Origin: Amblyomma americanum
Taxonomy: Eukaryota > Arthropoda > Arachnida > Ixodida > Ixodidae
DNA: 64,000 bases
Assembly (NCBI RefSeq): GCF_052857255.1
Contig: NW_027526507.1
Span: 372,001-436,000, forward strand
Direction of reading: 5' to 3'
Shown here: piece after piece, positions 1 to 9,721 of the stretch
Layout of the letters: the number at the start of each line of letters is the position of its first letter
Numbering within the stretch: position 1 is the stretch's first letter
Notes under the pieces: generated by a model
Databases searched by the model: none
Told to the model about the DNA's origin: nothing
The model's input: the letters and a program-made list of their open reading frames with translations, nothing else
Translations under genes and position numbers: made by a program

Positions 1-3000
1 GTTTTCCCGCAGTTCTGAGAGAAAAAGTTTACAGCTCTCGTCTACTCTTTGACGACTTGTAAAATTGATGTTCGTGAATCGCGCTAGTTTCACTAAAACA
101 ATGTATCCCGGTGTTTTGAGCCGGAATACAAGTCTTCGCGCAGTTCTGAGAGAAAACGTTTACACCTTTCTCTCGTCGGCTCTTCGACGACTTGTAAAAT
201 TGATGCTCGTGAAATTTCCTAGTTTCGATCTAAAACAATGTATCCCGTTGTTTGGAGCCGGAATACAAGTTTTCGCGCAGTTCTGAGAGAAAAAGTTTAC
301 ACCTTCACTCGTCTACTCTTCGACGACTAGTAAAATCGATGTTCGTGAATCTCGCTTGTTTCAATCTAAAACGATGTATCCCTTTGTTTTGAGCAGGAAT
401 ACAAGTTTTCGCGCAGTACTGAGAGAAAAAGTTTACACCTTTCTCTCGTCTACACTTCGACGACTTGTAAACTCGATGCTCGTGAATTTTGCTAGTTTCG
501 ATCTAAAACGATGTATCCCGTTGTTTTGAGCCGGAATACAAGTTTTCGTGCAGTTCTAAGAGAAAACGTTTACACCTTTCTCTCGTCTACTCTTCGACGA
601 CTTGTAAAATCGATGCTCGTGAATTTTGCTAGTTTCGATCTAAAACGATGTATCTCGTTGTTTTGAGCCGGAATACAAGTTTTACCGCAGTTCTGAGAGA
701 AAAAGTTTACAGCTCTCGTCTGCTCTTTGACGACTTGTAAAATTGATGTTCGTGAATCGCGCTAGTTTCAATCTAAAACGATGTATCCCGGTGTTTTGAG
801 CCGGAATACAAGTTTTCGCGCAGTTATGAGAGAAAACGTTTACACCTTTCTCTCGTCTACTCTTCAACGACTTGTAAACTCGATGCTCGTGAATTTTGCT
901 AGTTTCGATCTAAAACAATGTATCCCGTTGTTTTGAGCCGGAATACAAGTTTTCGTGCAGTTCTAAGAGAAAAAGTTTATACCTTTCTCTCGTCTACTCT
1001 TCGACGACTAGCAAAAACGATGCTCGTGAATTTTGCTAGTTTTGATCTAAAACGATGTATCCCGTTATTTTGAGCCGGAATACAAGTTTTCGCGCAGATC
1101 TGAGAGAAAAAGTTTACACCTTTCTCTCGTCTACTCTTCGACGACTTGTAAAATCGATGCTCGTGAATTTGCTAGTTTCGATCTTAGACGATGTATCTCG
1201 TTGTTTTGAGCCGGAATACAAGTTTTCGCGCAGTTCTGAGAGAAAAAGCTTAAAGCTCTCTCTCGTCTACTCTTCGACGAGTTGTAAAATCGAAGTGCGT
1301 AAATCTCGCTAGTTTCGATCTAAAACGATGTATCCCGTTGTTTTGAGCCGGAATACAAGTTTTCCTCCAGTTCTGAGAGAAAAAGTTTACAGGTCTCGTC
1401 TACTCTTCGACGACTTGTAAAATCGATGCTCGTGAATCTCGCTAGTTTCGATCTAAAACGATGTATCCCGTTGTTTTGAGCTGGAATACAAGTTATCCCG
1501 CAGTTCTGAGCGAAAAAGTTTACAGCTCTCTCTGGTCTACTCTTCGACGACTTGTAAAATCGATGTTCGTGACTCTCGCTAGTTTCAATCTAAAACGATG
1601 TATCCCGGTGTTTTGAGCCGGAATACAAGTTTTCGCGCAGTTCTGAGAGAAAAAGTTTATACCTTTCTCTCGTCTACTCTTCGACGACTTATAAAATTGA
1701 TGCTCGTGAATATTGCTAGTTTCGATCTAAAACGATGTATCCCGTTGTTTTGAGCCGGAATACAAGTTTTCGTGCAGTTCTAAGAGAAAAAGTTTACACC
1801 TTTCTCTCGTCTACTCTTCGACGACTAGTAAAATTGATGCTCGTGAATTTTGCTAGTTTCGATCTAAAACGATGTATCCCGTTATTTTGAGCCGGAATAC
1901 AAGTTTTCGCGCAGTTCTGAGAGAAAAAGTTTACACCTTTCTCTCGTCGGCTCTTCGACGACTTGTAAAATCGATGCTCGTGATATTTGCTAGTTTCGAT
2001 CTAAAACAATGTATCAAGTTGTTTCGAGCCGGAATACAAGTTTTCGCGCAGTTCTGAGAGAAAAAGTTTACAGCGCTCTCTCGTCTACTCTTCGACGACT
2101 TGTAAAATCAAAGTTCGTAAATCTCGCCAGTTTTGATCTAAAACGATGTATCCCATTGTTTTGAGCCGGAATACAAGTTTTCGCGAAGTTCTGAGAGAAT
2201 AAGCTTACAGCTCTCGCTCGTCTACTCTTCGACGAGTTGTAAAATCGAAGTGCGTAAATCTCGCTAGTTTCGTTCTAAAACGATGTATTCCGTTGTTTTG
2301 AGCCGGAATACAAGTTTTCCTCCAGTTCTGAGAGAAAAAGTTGAGGTCTCGTCTACTCTTCGACGACTTGTAAAATCGATGTTCGTGAATCTCGCTAGTT
2401 TCGATCTAAAACGATGTATCCCGTTGTTTTGAGCCGGAATACAAGTTTTCCCGCAGTTCTGAGAGAACAAGCTTACAGCTCTCTCTCGTCTACTCTTCGA
2501 CGAGTTGTAAACTCGAAGTGCGTAAATCTCGCTGGTTTCGATCTAAAACAATGTATCCCGTTGTTTTGAGCCGGAATACAAATTTTCCTCCAGTTCTGAG
2601 AGAAAAGGTTTACAGGTCTCGTCTTTTCTTCGACGACTTGTAAAATCGATGTTCGTGAATCTCGCTAGTTTCAATCTAAAACGATGTATCCCGTTGTTTT
2701 CAGCCGGAATTCAAAATTTCCCACTGTTCTGAGAGAAAAAGTTTACACCTTTCTATCATCTACTCTTCGACGACTTGTAAAATCGATGCTCGTGAATTTT
2801 GCTAGCTTCAATCTAAAACGATTTATCTCGTTGTTTTGAGCCGGAATACAAGTTTTCGCGCAGTTCTGAGAGAAAAAGTTTACACCTTTCTCTCGTCTGC
2901 TCTTCGACGACTTGTAAAATCGAAGTTCGTAAATCTCGGTAGTTTCGATCTAAAACGATGAATACCGTTGTATTGGGCTGGAATACAACTTTTCCCGCAG

Positions 3001-3570
3001 TTCTGAGAGAAAAAGTTTACAGCTCTCTCTCGTCTACACTTCGACGACTTGTAAAATCGATGTTCGTGAATCTCGCTAGTTTCGATCTAAAACGATGTAT
3101 CTCGTTGTTATGAGCCGGAATACAAGTTTTCGCGCAGTTCTGAGATAAAAAGTTTATACCTTTCTCTCGTCTACTCTTCGACGACTAGTAAAATCGATGT
3201 TCGTTTATCTCGCTTGTTTCGATCTAAAACGGTGTATCCCGTTGTTTTGAGCCGGAATACAAGTTTTCGTGCAGTTCTAAGAGAAAAAGTTTATACCTTT
3301 TTCTCGTCTACTCTTCGACGACTAGTAAAATCGATGCTCGTGAATTTTGCTAGTTTCGATCTAAAACGATGTATCCCGTTATTTTGAGCCGGAATACAAG
3401 TTTTCGCGCAGTTCTTAGAGAAAACGTTTACACCTTTCTCTCGTCTACTCTTCGAGGACTTGTAAAATCGATGCTCGTGAATTTTACTAGTCTCGATCTA
3501 AAACGATGTATCTCGTTGTTTTGAGCCGGAATACAAGTTTTCGCGCAGTTCTGAGAGAAAAAGCTTACAG
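1..3570 (+). repeat. Irregular, more diverged part of the array
   Basis: About 26 monomers with more private substitutions than elsewhere, such as CTCTTTGACGAC, GAATCGCGCTAG and GTTATGAG, and no high-identity long-period duplication inside. A weak 5-monomer period of 678 bp links the start of the window with 679 onward: both have the CTCTTTGACGACTTG and AATCGCGCTAG variants, but neighbouring monomers have drifted. The monomers at about 1440-1640 resemble those at 3640-3800, which share the rare CTCTCTGGTCTAC. A diverged form of the TTGTATTGGGCTGG landmark occurs near 2958. It holds no gene. An older or less homogenised portion of the array is the simplest reading. Confidence 0.75.
2130..2144. 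other. GATC-centred dyad at the monomer boundary
   Basis: GTTTT and AAAAC flank GATCT, a perfect 5-bp inverted repeat with a 5-bp spacer that straddles the point used as monomer start. Most copies have GTTTC instead of GTTTT, leaving 4 of 5 pairs. It contributes about one GATC (Sau3AI/MboI) site per monomer, except in copies reading CAATCTAAAAC, GATGTAAAAC or CTATCTAAAAC. Confidence 0.6.
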
Positions 3571-5213
3571 CTCTCTCTCGTCTACTCTTCGACGACTTGT
3601 AAAATCGATGTTTGTGAATCTCGCTAGTTTTGATCTAAAACGATGTATCCCGTTGTTTTGAGCTGGAATACAAGTTTTCCCGCAGTTCTGAGAGAAAAAG
3701 TTTACAGCTCTCTCTGGTCTACTCTTCGACGACTTGTAAAATCGATGTTCGTGAATCTCGCTCGTTTCAATCTAAAACGATGTATTCCGGTGTTTTGAGC
3801 CGGAATTCAAGTTTTCGCACCGTTGTGAGAGAAAAAGTTTACACCTTTCTCTCGTCTACTCTTCGACGACTTGTAAAATCGATGCTCGTGAATTTTGCTA
3901 GCTTCTATCTAAAACGATTTATCTCGTTGTTTTGAGCCGGAATACAAGTTTTCGCGCAGTTCTGAGAGAAAAAATTTACACCTTTCTCTCGTCTGCTCTT
4001 CGACGACTTGTAAAATCGATGTTCGTGAATCTCGCTAGTTTCAATCTAAAACGATGTATCCCGGTGTTTTGAGCCGGAATACAAGTTTTCGCACAGTTCT
4101 GAGATAAAAAGTTTACAGCTTTCTCTCGTCTACTCTTCGACGACATGTAAAATCGATGTTCGTGAATCTCGCTAGTTTCGATTTAAAACGATGTATCCCA
4201 TTGTTTTCAGCCGGAATTCAAGTTTTCGCACTGTTCTGAGAGAAAAAGTTTACACCTTTCTCTCGTCTACTCTTCGACGACTTGTAAACTCGATGCTCGT
4301 GAATTTTGCTAGTTTCTATCTAAAACGATGTATCCCGTTGTTTGGAGCCGGAATACAAGTTTTCGTGCAGTTCTAAGAGAAAAAGTTTATACCTTTCTCT
4401 CGTCTACTCTTCGACGACTAATAAAATCGATGTTCGTGAATCTCGCTAGTTTCAATCTAAAACGATGTATCCCGTTGTTTTCAGCCGGAATTTACGTTTT
4501 AGCGCAGTTCTGAGAGAAAAAGTTTACAGCGCTCTCTCGTCTACTCTTCGACGACTTGTAAACTCAAAGTTCGTAAATCTCGCTAGTTTTGATCTAAAAC
4601 GATGTATCCCATTGTTTTGAGCCGGAAACAAGTTTTCGCGCAGTTCTGAGAGAAAGCGTTTACAGCTTTCTCTCGTCTACTCTTCGACGACTAGTAAAAT
4701 TGATGCTCGTGAATTTTGCTAGTTTCGATCTAAAACGATGTATCCCGTTGTTTTGAGCCGGAATACAAGTTTTCGCGAAGTTCTGAGAGAAAAAGTTTAT
4801 ACCTTTCTCTCGTCTACTCTTCGACGACTAGTAAAATCGATGTTCGTGAATCTCGCTTGTTTCGATCTAAAACGATGTATCCGGTTGTTTTGAGCCGGAA
4901 TACAAGTTTTCGTGCAGTTCTAAGAGAAAAAGTTTATACCTTTTTCTCGTCTACTCTTCGACGACTAGTAAAATCGATGCTCGTGAATTTTGCTAGTTTC
5001 GATCTAAAACGATGTATCCCGTTATTTTGAGCCGGAATACAAGTTTTCGCGCAGTTCTGAGAGAAAAAGTTTATACCTTTTTCTCGTCTACTCTTCGACG
5101 ACTAGTAAAATCGATGTTCGTGAATCTCGCTTGTTTCGATCTAAAACGATGTATCCCGTTGTTTTGAGCCGGAATACAAGTTTTCGCGCAGTTCTGAGAG
5201 AAAAAGTTTACAG
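3571..5213 (+). repeat. 12-monomer higher-order unit, copy 1 (1643 bp)
   Basis: Recurs in tandem at an offset of exactly 1643 bp: ATGTTTGTGAATC is at 3608 and 5251. Private markers present in both copies include CTCTCTGGTCTAC, GCTCGTTTCAATC, GTTTGGAGCCGG, CGACTAATAAAATC, TTTACGTTTTAGCGCAG and GCCGGAAACAAG with GAGAAAGCG. By eye the two copies are almost identical; one difference is AAGCTTAC near 3568 against AAGTTTAC near 5211. The left boundary is uncertain by about 70 bp. Confidence 0.9.
4924..4948. other. Perfect 9-bp hairpin variant of the central dyad
   Basis: GAGAAAAAG at 4924-4932 and CTTTTTCTC at 4940-4948 are exact reverse complements separated by the 7-base loop TTTATAC. This is the version of the central dyad in monomers that read TTTATACCTTTTTCTCG. 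It is longer and tighter than the 8-bp arm and 11-base spacer of the CTTTCTCTC class. Many such copies carry ACTAGT instead of ACTTGT downstream, which breaks the outer arm. Confidence 0.8.
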
Positions 5214-6856
5214 CTCTCTCTCGTCTACTCTTCGACGACTTGTAAAATCGATGTTTGTGAATCTCGCTAGTTTTGATCTAAAACGATGTATCCCGTTGTT
5301 TTGAGCTGGAATACAAGTTTTCCCGCAGTTCTGAGAGAAAAAGTTTACAGCTCTCTCTGGTCTACTCTTCGACGACTTGTAAAATCGATGTTCGTGAATC
5401 TCGCTCGTTTCAATCTAAAACGATGTATTCCGGTGTTTTGAGCCGGAATTCAAGTTTTCGCACCGTTGTGAGAGAAAAAGTTTACACCTTTCTCTCGTCT
5501 ACTCTTCGACGACTTGTAAAATCGATGCTCGTGAATTTTGCTAGCTTCTATCTAAAACGATTTATCTCGTTGTTTTGAGCCGGAATACAAGTTTTCGCGC
5601 AGTTCTGAGAGAAAAAATTTACACCTTTCTCTCGTCTGCTCTTCGACGACTTGTAAAATCGATGTTCGTGAATCTCGCTAGTTTCAATCTAAAACGATGT
5701 ATCCCGGTGTTTTGAGCCGGAATACAAGTTTTCGCACAGTTCTGAGATAAAAAGTTTACAGCTTTCTCTCGTCTACTCTTCGACGACATGTAAAATCGAT
5801 GTTCGTGAATCTCGCTAGTTTCGATTTAAAACGATGTATCCCATTGTTTTCAGCCGGAATTCAAGTTTTCGCACTGTTCTGAGAGAAAAAGTTTACACCT
5901 TTCTCTCGTCTACTCTTCGACGACTTGTAAACTCGATGCTCGTGAATTTTGCTAGTTTCTATCTAAAACGATGTATCCCGTTGTTTGGAGCCGGAATACA
6001 AGTTTTCGTGCAGTTCTAAGAGAAAAAGTTTATACCTTTCTCTCGTCTACTCTTCGACGACTAATAAAATCGATGTTCGTGAATCTCGCTAGTTTCAATC
6101 TAAAACGATGTATCCCGTTGTTTTCAGCCGGAATTTACGTTTTAGCGCAGTTCTGAGAGAAAAAGTTTACAGCGCTCTCTCGTCTACTCTTCGACGACTT
6201 GTAAACTCAAAGTTCGTAAATCTCGCTAGTTTTGATCTAAAACGATGTATCCCATTGTTTTGAGCCGGAAACAAGTTTTCGCGCAGTTCTGAGAGAAAGC
6301 GTTTACAGCTTTCTCTCGTCTACTCTTCGACGACTAGTAAAATTGATGCTCGTGAATTTTGCTAGTTTCGATCTAAAACGATGTATCCCGTTGTTTTGAG
6401 CCGGAATACAAGTTTTCGCGAAGTTCTGAGAGAAAAAGTTTATACCTTTCTCTCGTCTACTCTTCGACGACTAGTAAAATCGATGTTCGTGAATCTCGCT
6501 TGTTTCGATCTAAAACGATGTATCCGGTTGTTTTGAGCCGGAATACAAGTTTTCGTGCAGTTCTAAGAGAAAAAGTTTATACCTTTTTCTCGTCTACTCT
6601 TCGACGACTAGTAAAATCGATGCTCGTGAATTTTGCTAGTTTCGATCTAAAACGATGTATCCCGTTATTTTGAGCCGGAATACAAGTTTTCGCGCAGTTC
6701 TGAGAGAAAAAGTTTATACCTTTTTCTCGTCTACTCTTCGACGACTAGTAAAATCGATGTTCGTGAATCTCGCTTGTTTCGATCTAAAACGATGTATCCC
6801 GTTGTTTTGAGCCGGAATACAAGTTTTCGCGCAGTTCTGAGAGAAAAAGTTTACAG
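5214..6856 (+). repeat. 12-monomer higher-order unit, copy 2 (1643 bp)
   Basis: Second tandem copy of the preceding unit, carrying the same private markers in the same order. Identity with copy 1 continues past the nominal end to about 6890, where TCAATGTTCGTGAATCTTGC replaces TCGATGTTTGTG. This is as expected if the right-hand exchange point lies inside the shared CTCTCTCGTCTACTC tract. The near-absence of differences implies a recent duplication or strong homogenisation. Confidence 0.9.
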
Positions 6857-7814
6857 CTCTCTCTCGTCTACTCTTCGACGACTTGTAAAATCAATGTTCG
6901 TGAATCTTGCTAGTTTCAATCTAAAACGATGTATCCCGTTGTTTTGAGCCGGAATACAAGTTTTCGCGCAGTTCTGAGAGAAAAAGTTTATACCTTTCTC
7001 TCGTCTACTCTTCGACGACTAGTAAAATCGATGTTCGTGAATCTCGCTTGTTTCGATCTAAAACGATGTATCCCGTTGTTTTGAGCCGGAATACAAGTTT
7101 TCGTGCAGTTCTAAGAGAAAAAGTTTATACCTTTCTCTCGTCTACTCTTCGACGACTAGTAAAATCGATGCTCGTGAATTTTGCTAGTTTCGATGTAAAA
7201 CGATGTATCTCGTTGTTTTGAGCCGGAATACAAGTTTTCGCGCAGTTCTGAGAGAAAAAGCTTACACCTCTCTCTCGTCTACTCTTCGACGACTTGTAAA
7301 ATCGAAGTGCGTAAATCTCGCTAGTTTCGATCTAAAACGATGTATCCCGTTGTTTTGACCCGGAATACAAGTTTTCCTCCAGTTCTGAGAGAAAAAGTTT
7401 ACAGGTCTCGTCTACTCTTCGACGACTTGTAAAATCGATGTTCGTGAATCTCGCTAGTTTCAATCTAAAACGACGTATCCCGGTGTTTTGAGCCGGAATA
7501 CAAGTTTTCGCGCAGTTCTGAGAGAAAACGTTTACAGCTCTCTCTCGTCTACTCTTCGACGACTTGTAAAATCAATGTTCGTGAATCTCGCTAGTTTCGA
7601 TCTAAAACGAGGTATCCCGTTGTTTTGAGCCGGAATACAAGTTTTCGCGCAGTTCTGAGAGAAAAAGTTTATACCTTTCTCTCGTCTACTCTTCGACGAC
7701 TAGTAAAATCGATGTTCGTGAATCTCGCTTGTTTCGATCTAAAACGATGTATCCCGTTGTTTTGAGCCGGAATACAAGTTTTCGTGCAGTTCTAAGAGAA
7801 AAAGTTTAGAGCTT
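6857..7814 (+). repeat. Seven-monomer link to the large domain
   Basis: Monomers joining the 1643-bp units to the 1907-bp units. From about 6920 this stretch matches 24.9-25.8 kb at an offset of 17,979 and 27.5-28.4 kb at an offset of 20,567. The TTTATACC tract is at 6987 and 27554, and the GAGAAAACG variant is at 7522, 25501 and 28089. It contains one GAAGTGCGTAAAT plus 133-bp haplotype near 7310-7450. No gene. Confidence 0.8.
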
Positions 7815-8145
7815 TCTCTCGTCTACTCTTCGACGACTTGTAAAATCGATGTTCGTGAATCTCGATAGTTTCAATCTAAAACGATGTATCCCGTTGTTTT
7901 CAGCCGGAATTCAAGTTTTCGCACTGTTCTGAGAAAAAAGTTTACACCTTTCTCTCGTCTACTCTTCGACGACTTGTAAAATCGATGCTCGTGAATTTTG
8001 CTAGCTTCTATCTAAAACGATTTATCTCGTTGTTTTGAGCCGGAATACAAGTTTTCGCGCAGTTCTGAGAGAAAAAGTTTACACCTTTCTCTCGTCTGCT
8101 CTTCGACGACTTGTAAAATCGAAGTTCGTAAATCTCAGGAGTTTC

Positions 8146-8282
8146 GATCTAAAACGATGTATTCCGTTGTATTGGGCTGGAATACAAGTTTTCCCGCAGT
8201 TCTGAGAGAAAACGTTTACAGCTCTCTCTCGTCTACACTTCGACGACTTGTAAAATCGATCTTCGTGAATCTCGCTAGTTTC
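8146..8282 (+). repeat. Landmark monomer with TTGTATTGGGCTGG
   Basis: A 137-bp monomer distinguished by TATTCCGTTGTATTGGGCTGG-like variants at positions 15-35 and by TTTTCCCGCAG. The monomer before it ends in AAATCTCAGGAGTTTC. It is rare enough to act as a phase marker: the ATG inside it occurs at 8157, 10064, 14558, 20823, 28724, 30631, 44938, 45760, 46988, 48623, 49848, 52034, 53340, 56742, 59610, 60916 and 63773, and a diverged form at about 2958. The spacings (1907, 4494, 6265, 7901, 1907, then 822, 1228, 1635, 1225, 2186, 1306, 3402, 2868, 1306, 2857) expose the higher-order structure directly. It is absent from 31-44.9 kb. Confidence 0.9.
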
Positions 8283-8825
8283 GATATAAAACGATGTATC
8301 TCGTTGTTTTGAGCCGGAATACAAGTTTTCGCGCAGTTCTGAGATAAAAAGTTTACACCTTTCTCTCGTCGGCTCTTCGACGACTTGTAAACTCGAAGTG
8401 CGTAAATCTCGCTAGTTTCGATCTAAAACGATGTATCCCGTTGTTTTGACCCGGAATACAAGTTTTCCTCAAGTTCTGAGAGAAAAGTTTACAGGTCCCG
8501 TCTACTCTTCGACGACTTGTAAAATTGATGTTCGTGAATCTCGCTAGTTTCAATCTAAAACGATGTATCCCGTTGTTTTGAGCCGGAATACAAGTTTTCG
8601 CGCAGTTCTGAGATAAAAAAGTTTAGAGCTTTCTCTCGTCTACTCTTCGACGACTTGTAAAATCGATGTTCGTGAATCTCGATAGTTTCGATCTAAAACG
8701 ATGTATCCCGTTATTTTGAGCGGAATACAAGTTTTCGCGCAGTTCTGAGAGAAAAAGTTTACAGCTCTCTCTCGTCTACTCTTCGACGACTTGTAAAATC
8801 AATGTTCGTGAATATCGCTAGTTTC

Positions 8826-8962
8826 GATCTAAAACGATGTATCCCGTTGTTTTGAGCCGGAATACAAGTTTTCGCGCAGTTCTGAGAGAAAAAGTTTATA
8901 CCTTTCTCTCGTCTACTCTTCGACGACTTGTAAAATCGAAGTGCGTAAATCTCGCTAGTTTC
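8826..8962 (+). repeat. Representative 137-bp monomer
   Basis: This copy is close to the majority sequence and serves as the reference for position numbers used in this annotation (position 1 is the G of GATCTAAAAC). It is exactly 137 bp to the next GATCTAAAAC. Counting a consensus monomer gives 27 G and 30 C, about 42% G+C, and 12 CpG including one across the monomer boundary. The purine tract (59-69) and pyrimidine tract (77-96) give strong strand asymmetry in the middle of the unit. This copy carries the TTTATACC variant in the loop and the GAAGTGCGTAAAT variant near its 3' end, which in this array usually precedes a 133-bp monomer. Confidence 0.95.
8863..8932. other. Nested coaxial inverted repeats in a monomer
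   Basis: TACAAGT at 8863-8869 is the exact reverse complement of ACTTGTA at 8926-8932. GAGAGAAA at 8884-8891 is the exact reverse complement of TTTCTCTC at 8903-8910. The outer pair is centred at monomer position 72.5 and the inner pair at 72, so both share one axis. The 11-bp inner spacer is AAGTTTATACC here and AAGTTTACACC in other copies. The pattern recurs wherever the CTTTCTCTC and ACTTGTA variants coincide. Whether it extrudes as a cruciform or is bound by a protein is not shown; the intervening 14-15 bp on each side do not pair well. Confidence 0.75.
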
Positions 8963-9095
8963 GATCTAAAACGATGTATCCCGTTGTTTTGACCCGAAAT
9001 ACAAGTTTTCCTCCAGTTCTGAGAGAAAAAGTTTACAGGTCTCGTCTACTCTTCGACGACTTGTAAAATCGATGTTCGTGAATCTCGCTAGTTTC
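8963..9095 (+). repeat. 133-bp monomer variant class
   Basis: Exactly 133 bp from its GATCTAAAAC to the next monomer start. It is defined by a linked set of variants: TTGACCCG in place of TTGAGCCG, TTTTCCTCCAG in place of TTTTCGCGCAG, and TTTACAGGTCTCGTC in place of TTTACAGCTCTCTCTCGTC. The last change removes 4 bp of the pyrimidine tract, so the right arm of the inner inverted repeat is shortened. The class recurs many times, for example at about 10870, 11824, 12778, 15364, 26130, 36480, 47260 and 62550, and is nearly always preceded by a monomer ending in GAAGTGCGTAAATCTCGC. That makes it a stable two-monomer haplotype rather than a random variant. Confidence 0.92.
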
Positions 9096-9721
9096 AATCT
9101 AAAACGACGTATCCCGGTGGTTTGAGCCGGAATACAAGTTTTCGCGCAGTTCTGAGATAAAAAAGTTTAGAGCTTTCTATCGTCTACTCTTCGACGACTT
9201 GTAAAATCGATGTTCGTGAATCTCGATAGTTTCGATCTAAAACGATGTATCCCGTTGTTTTCAGCCGGAATTCAAGTTTTCGCGCAGTTCTGAGATAAAG
9301 TTTAGAGCTTTCTCTCGTCTACTCTTCGACGACTTGTAAAATCGATGTTCGTGAATCTCGATAGTTTCGATCTAAAACGATGTATCCCGTTATTTTGAGC
9401 CGAAATACAAGTTTTCGCGCAGTTCTGAGAGAAAAAGTTTACAGCTCTCTCTCGTCTACTCTTCGACGACTTGTAAAATCAATGTTCGTGAATCTCGCTA
9501 GTTTCGATCTAAAACGAGGTATCCCGTTGTTTTGAGCCGGAATACAAGTTTTCGCGCAGTTCTGAGAGAAAAAGTTTATACCTTTTTCTCGTCTACTCTT
9601 CAACGACTAGTAAAATCGATGTTCGTGAATCTCGCTTGTTTCAATCTAAAACGATGTATCCCGTTGTTTTGAGCCGGAATACAAGTTTTCGTGCAGTTCT
9701 AAGAGAAAAAGTTTATACTTT

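Larger units (their letters stand above)
7815..9721 (+). repeat. 14-monomer unit, copy 1 (1907 bp)
   Basis: Matches the following 1.9 kb at an offset of 1907 bp; the landmark ATG is at 8157 and 10064. Private markers shared by the copies include GCTAGCTTCTATC, TTTGAGCGGAAT (one base short of GAGCCGGAAT), GATAAAGTTTAGAG and TTTATACTTTTTTC. Copy 1 has CCTCAAG near 8467 where copy 2 has CCTCCAG. Confidence 0.88.

Noticed and set aside
3571..6856. Treating all long near-identical copies as assembly artefacts
   Set aside because: Several copies differ by scattered substitutions and whole-monomer indels, which artefactual duplication would not create. The 1643-bp pair remains the least certain, since I saw almost no differences in it.
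8821..8840. Possible CENP-B box in TTTCGATCTAAAACGATG
   Set aside because: The box needs TTCG, four bases, A, two bases, then CGGG. Here TTCGATCTAAA is followed by ACGA, so the second core is out of register and not CGGG. The CCCGCTGTTTCGAG variants near 18380 and 24644 have a 6-base gap instead of 7 on the other strand and also fail.
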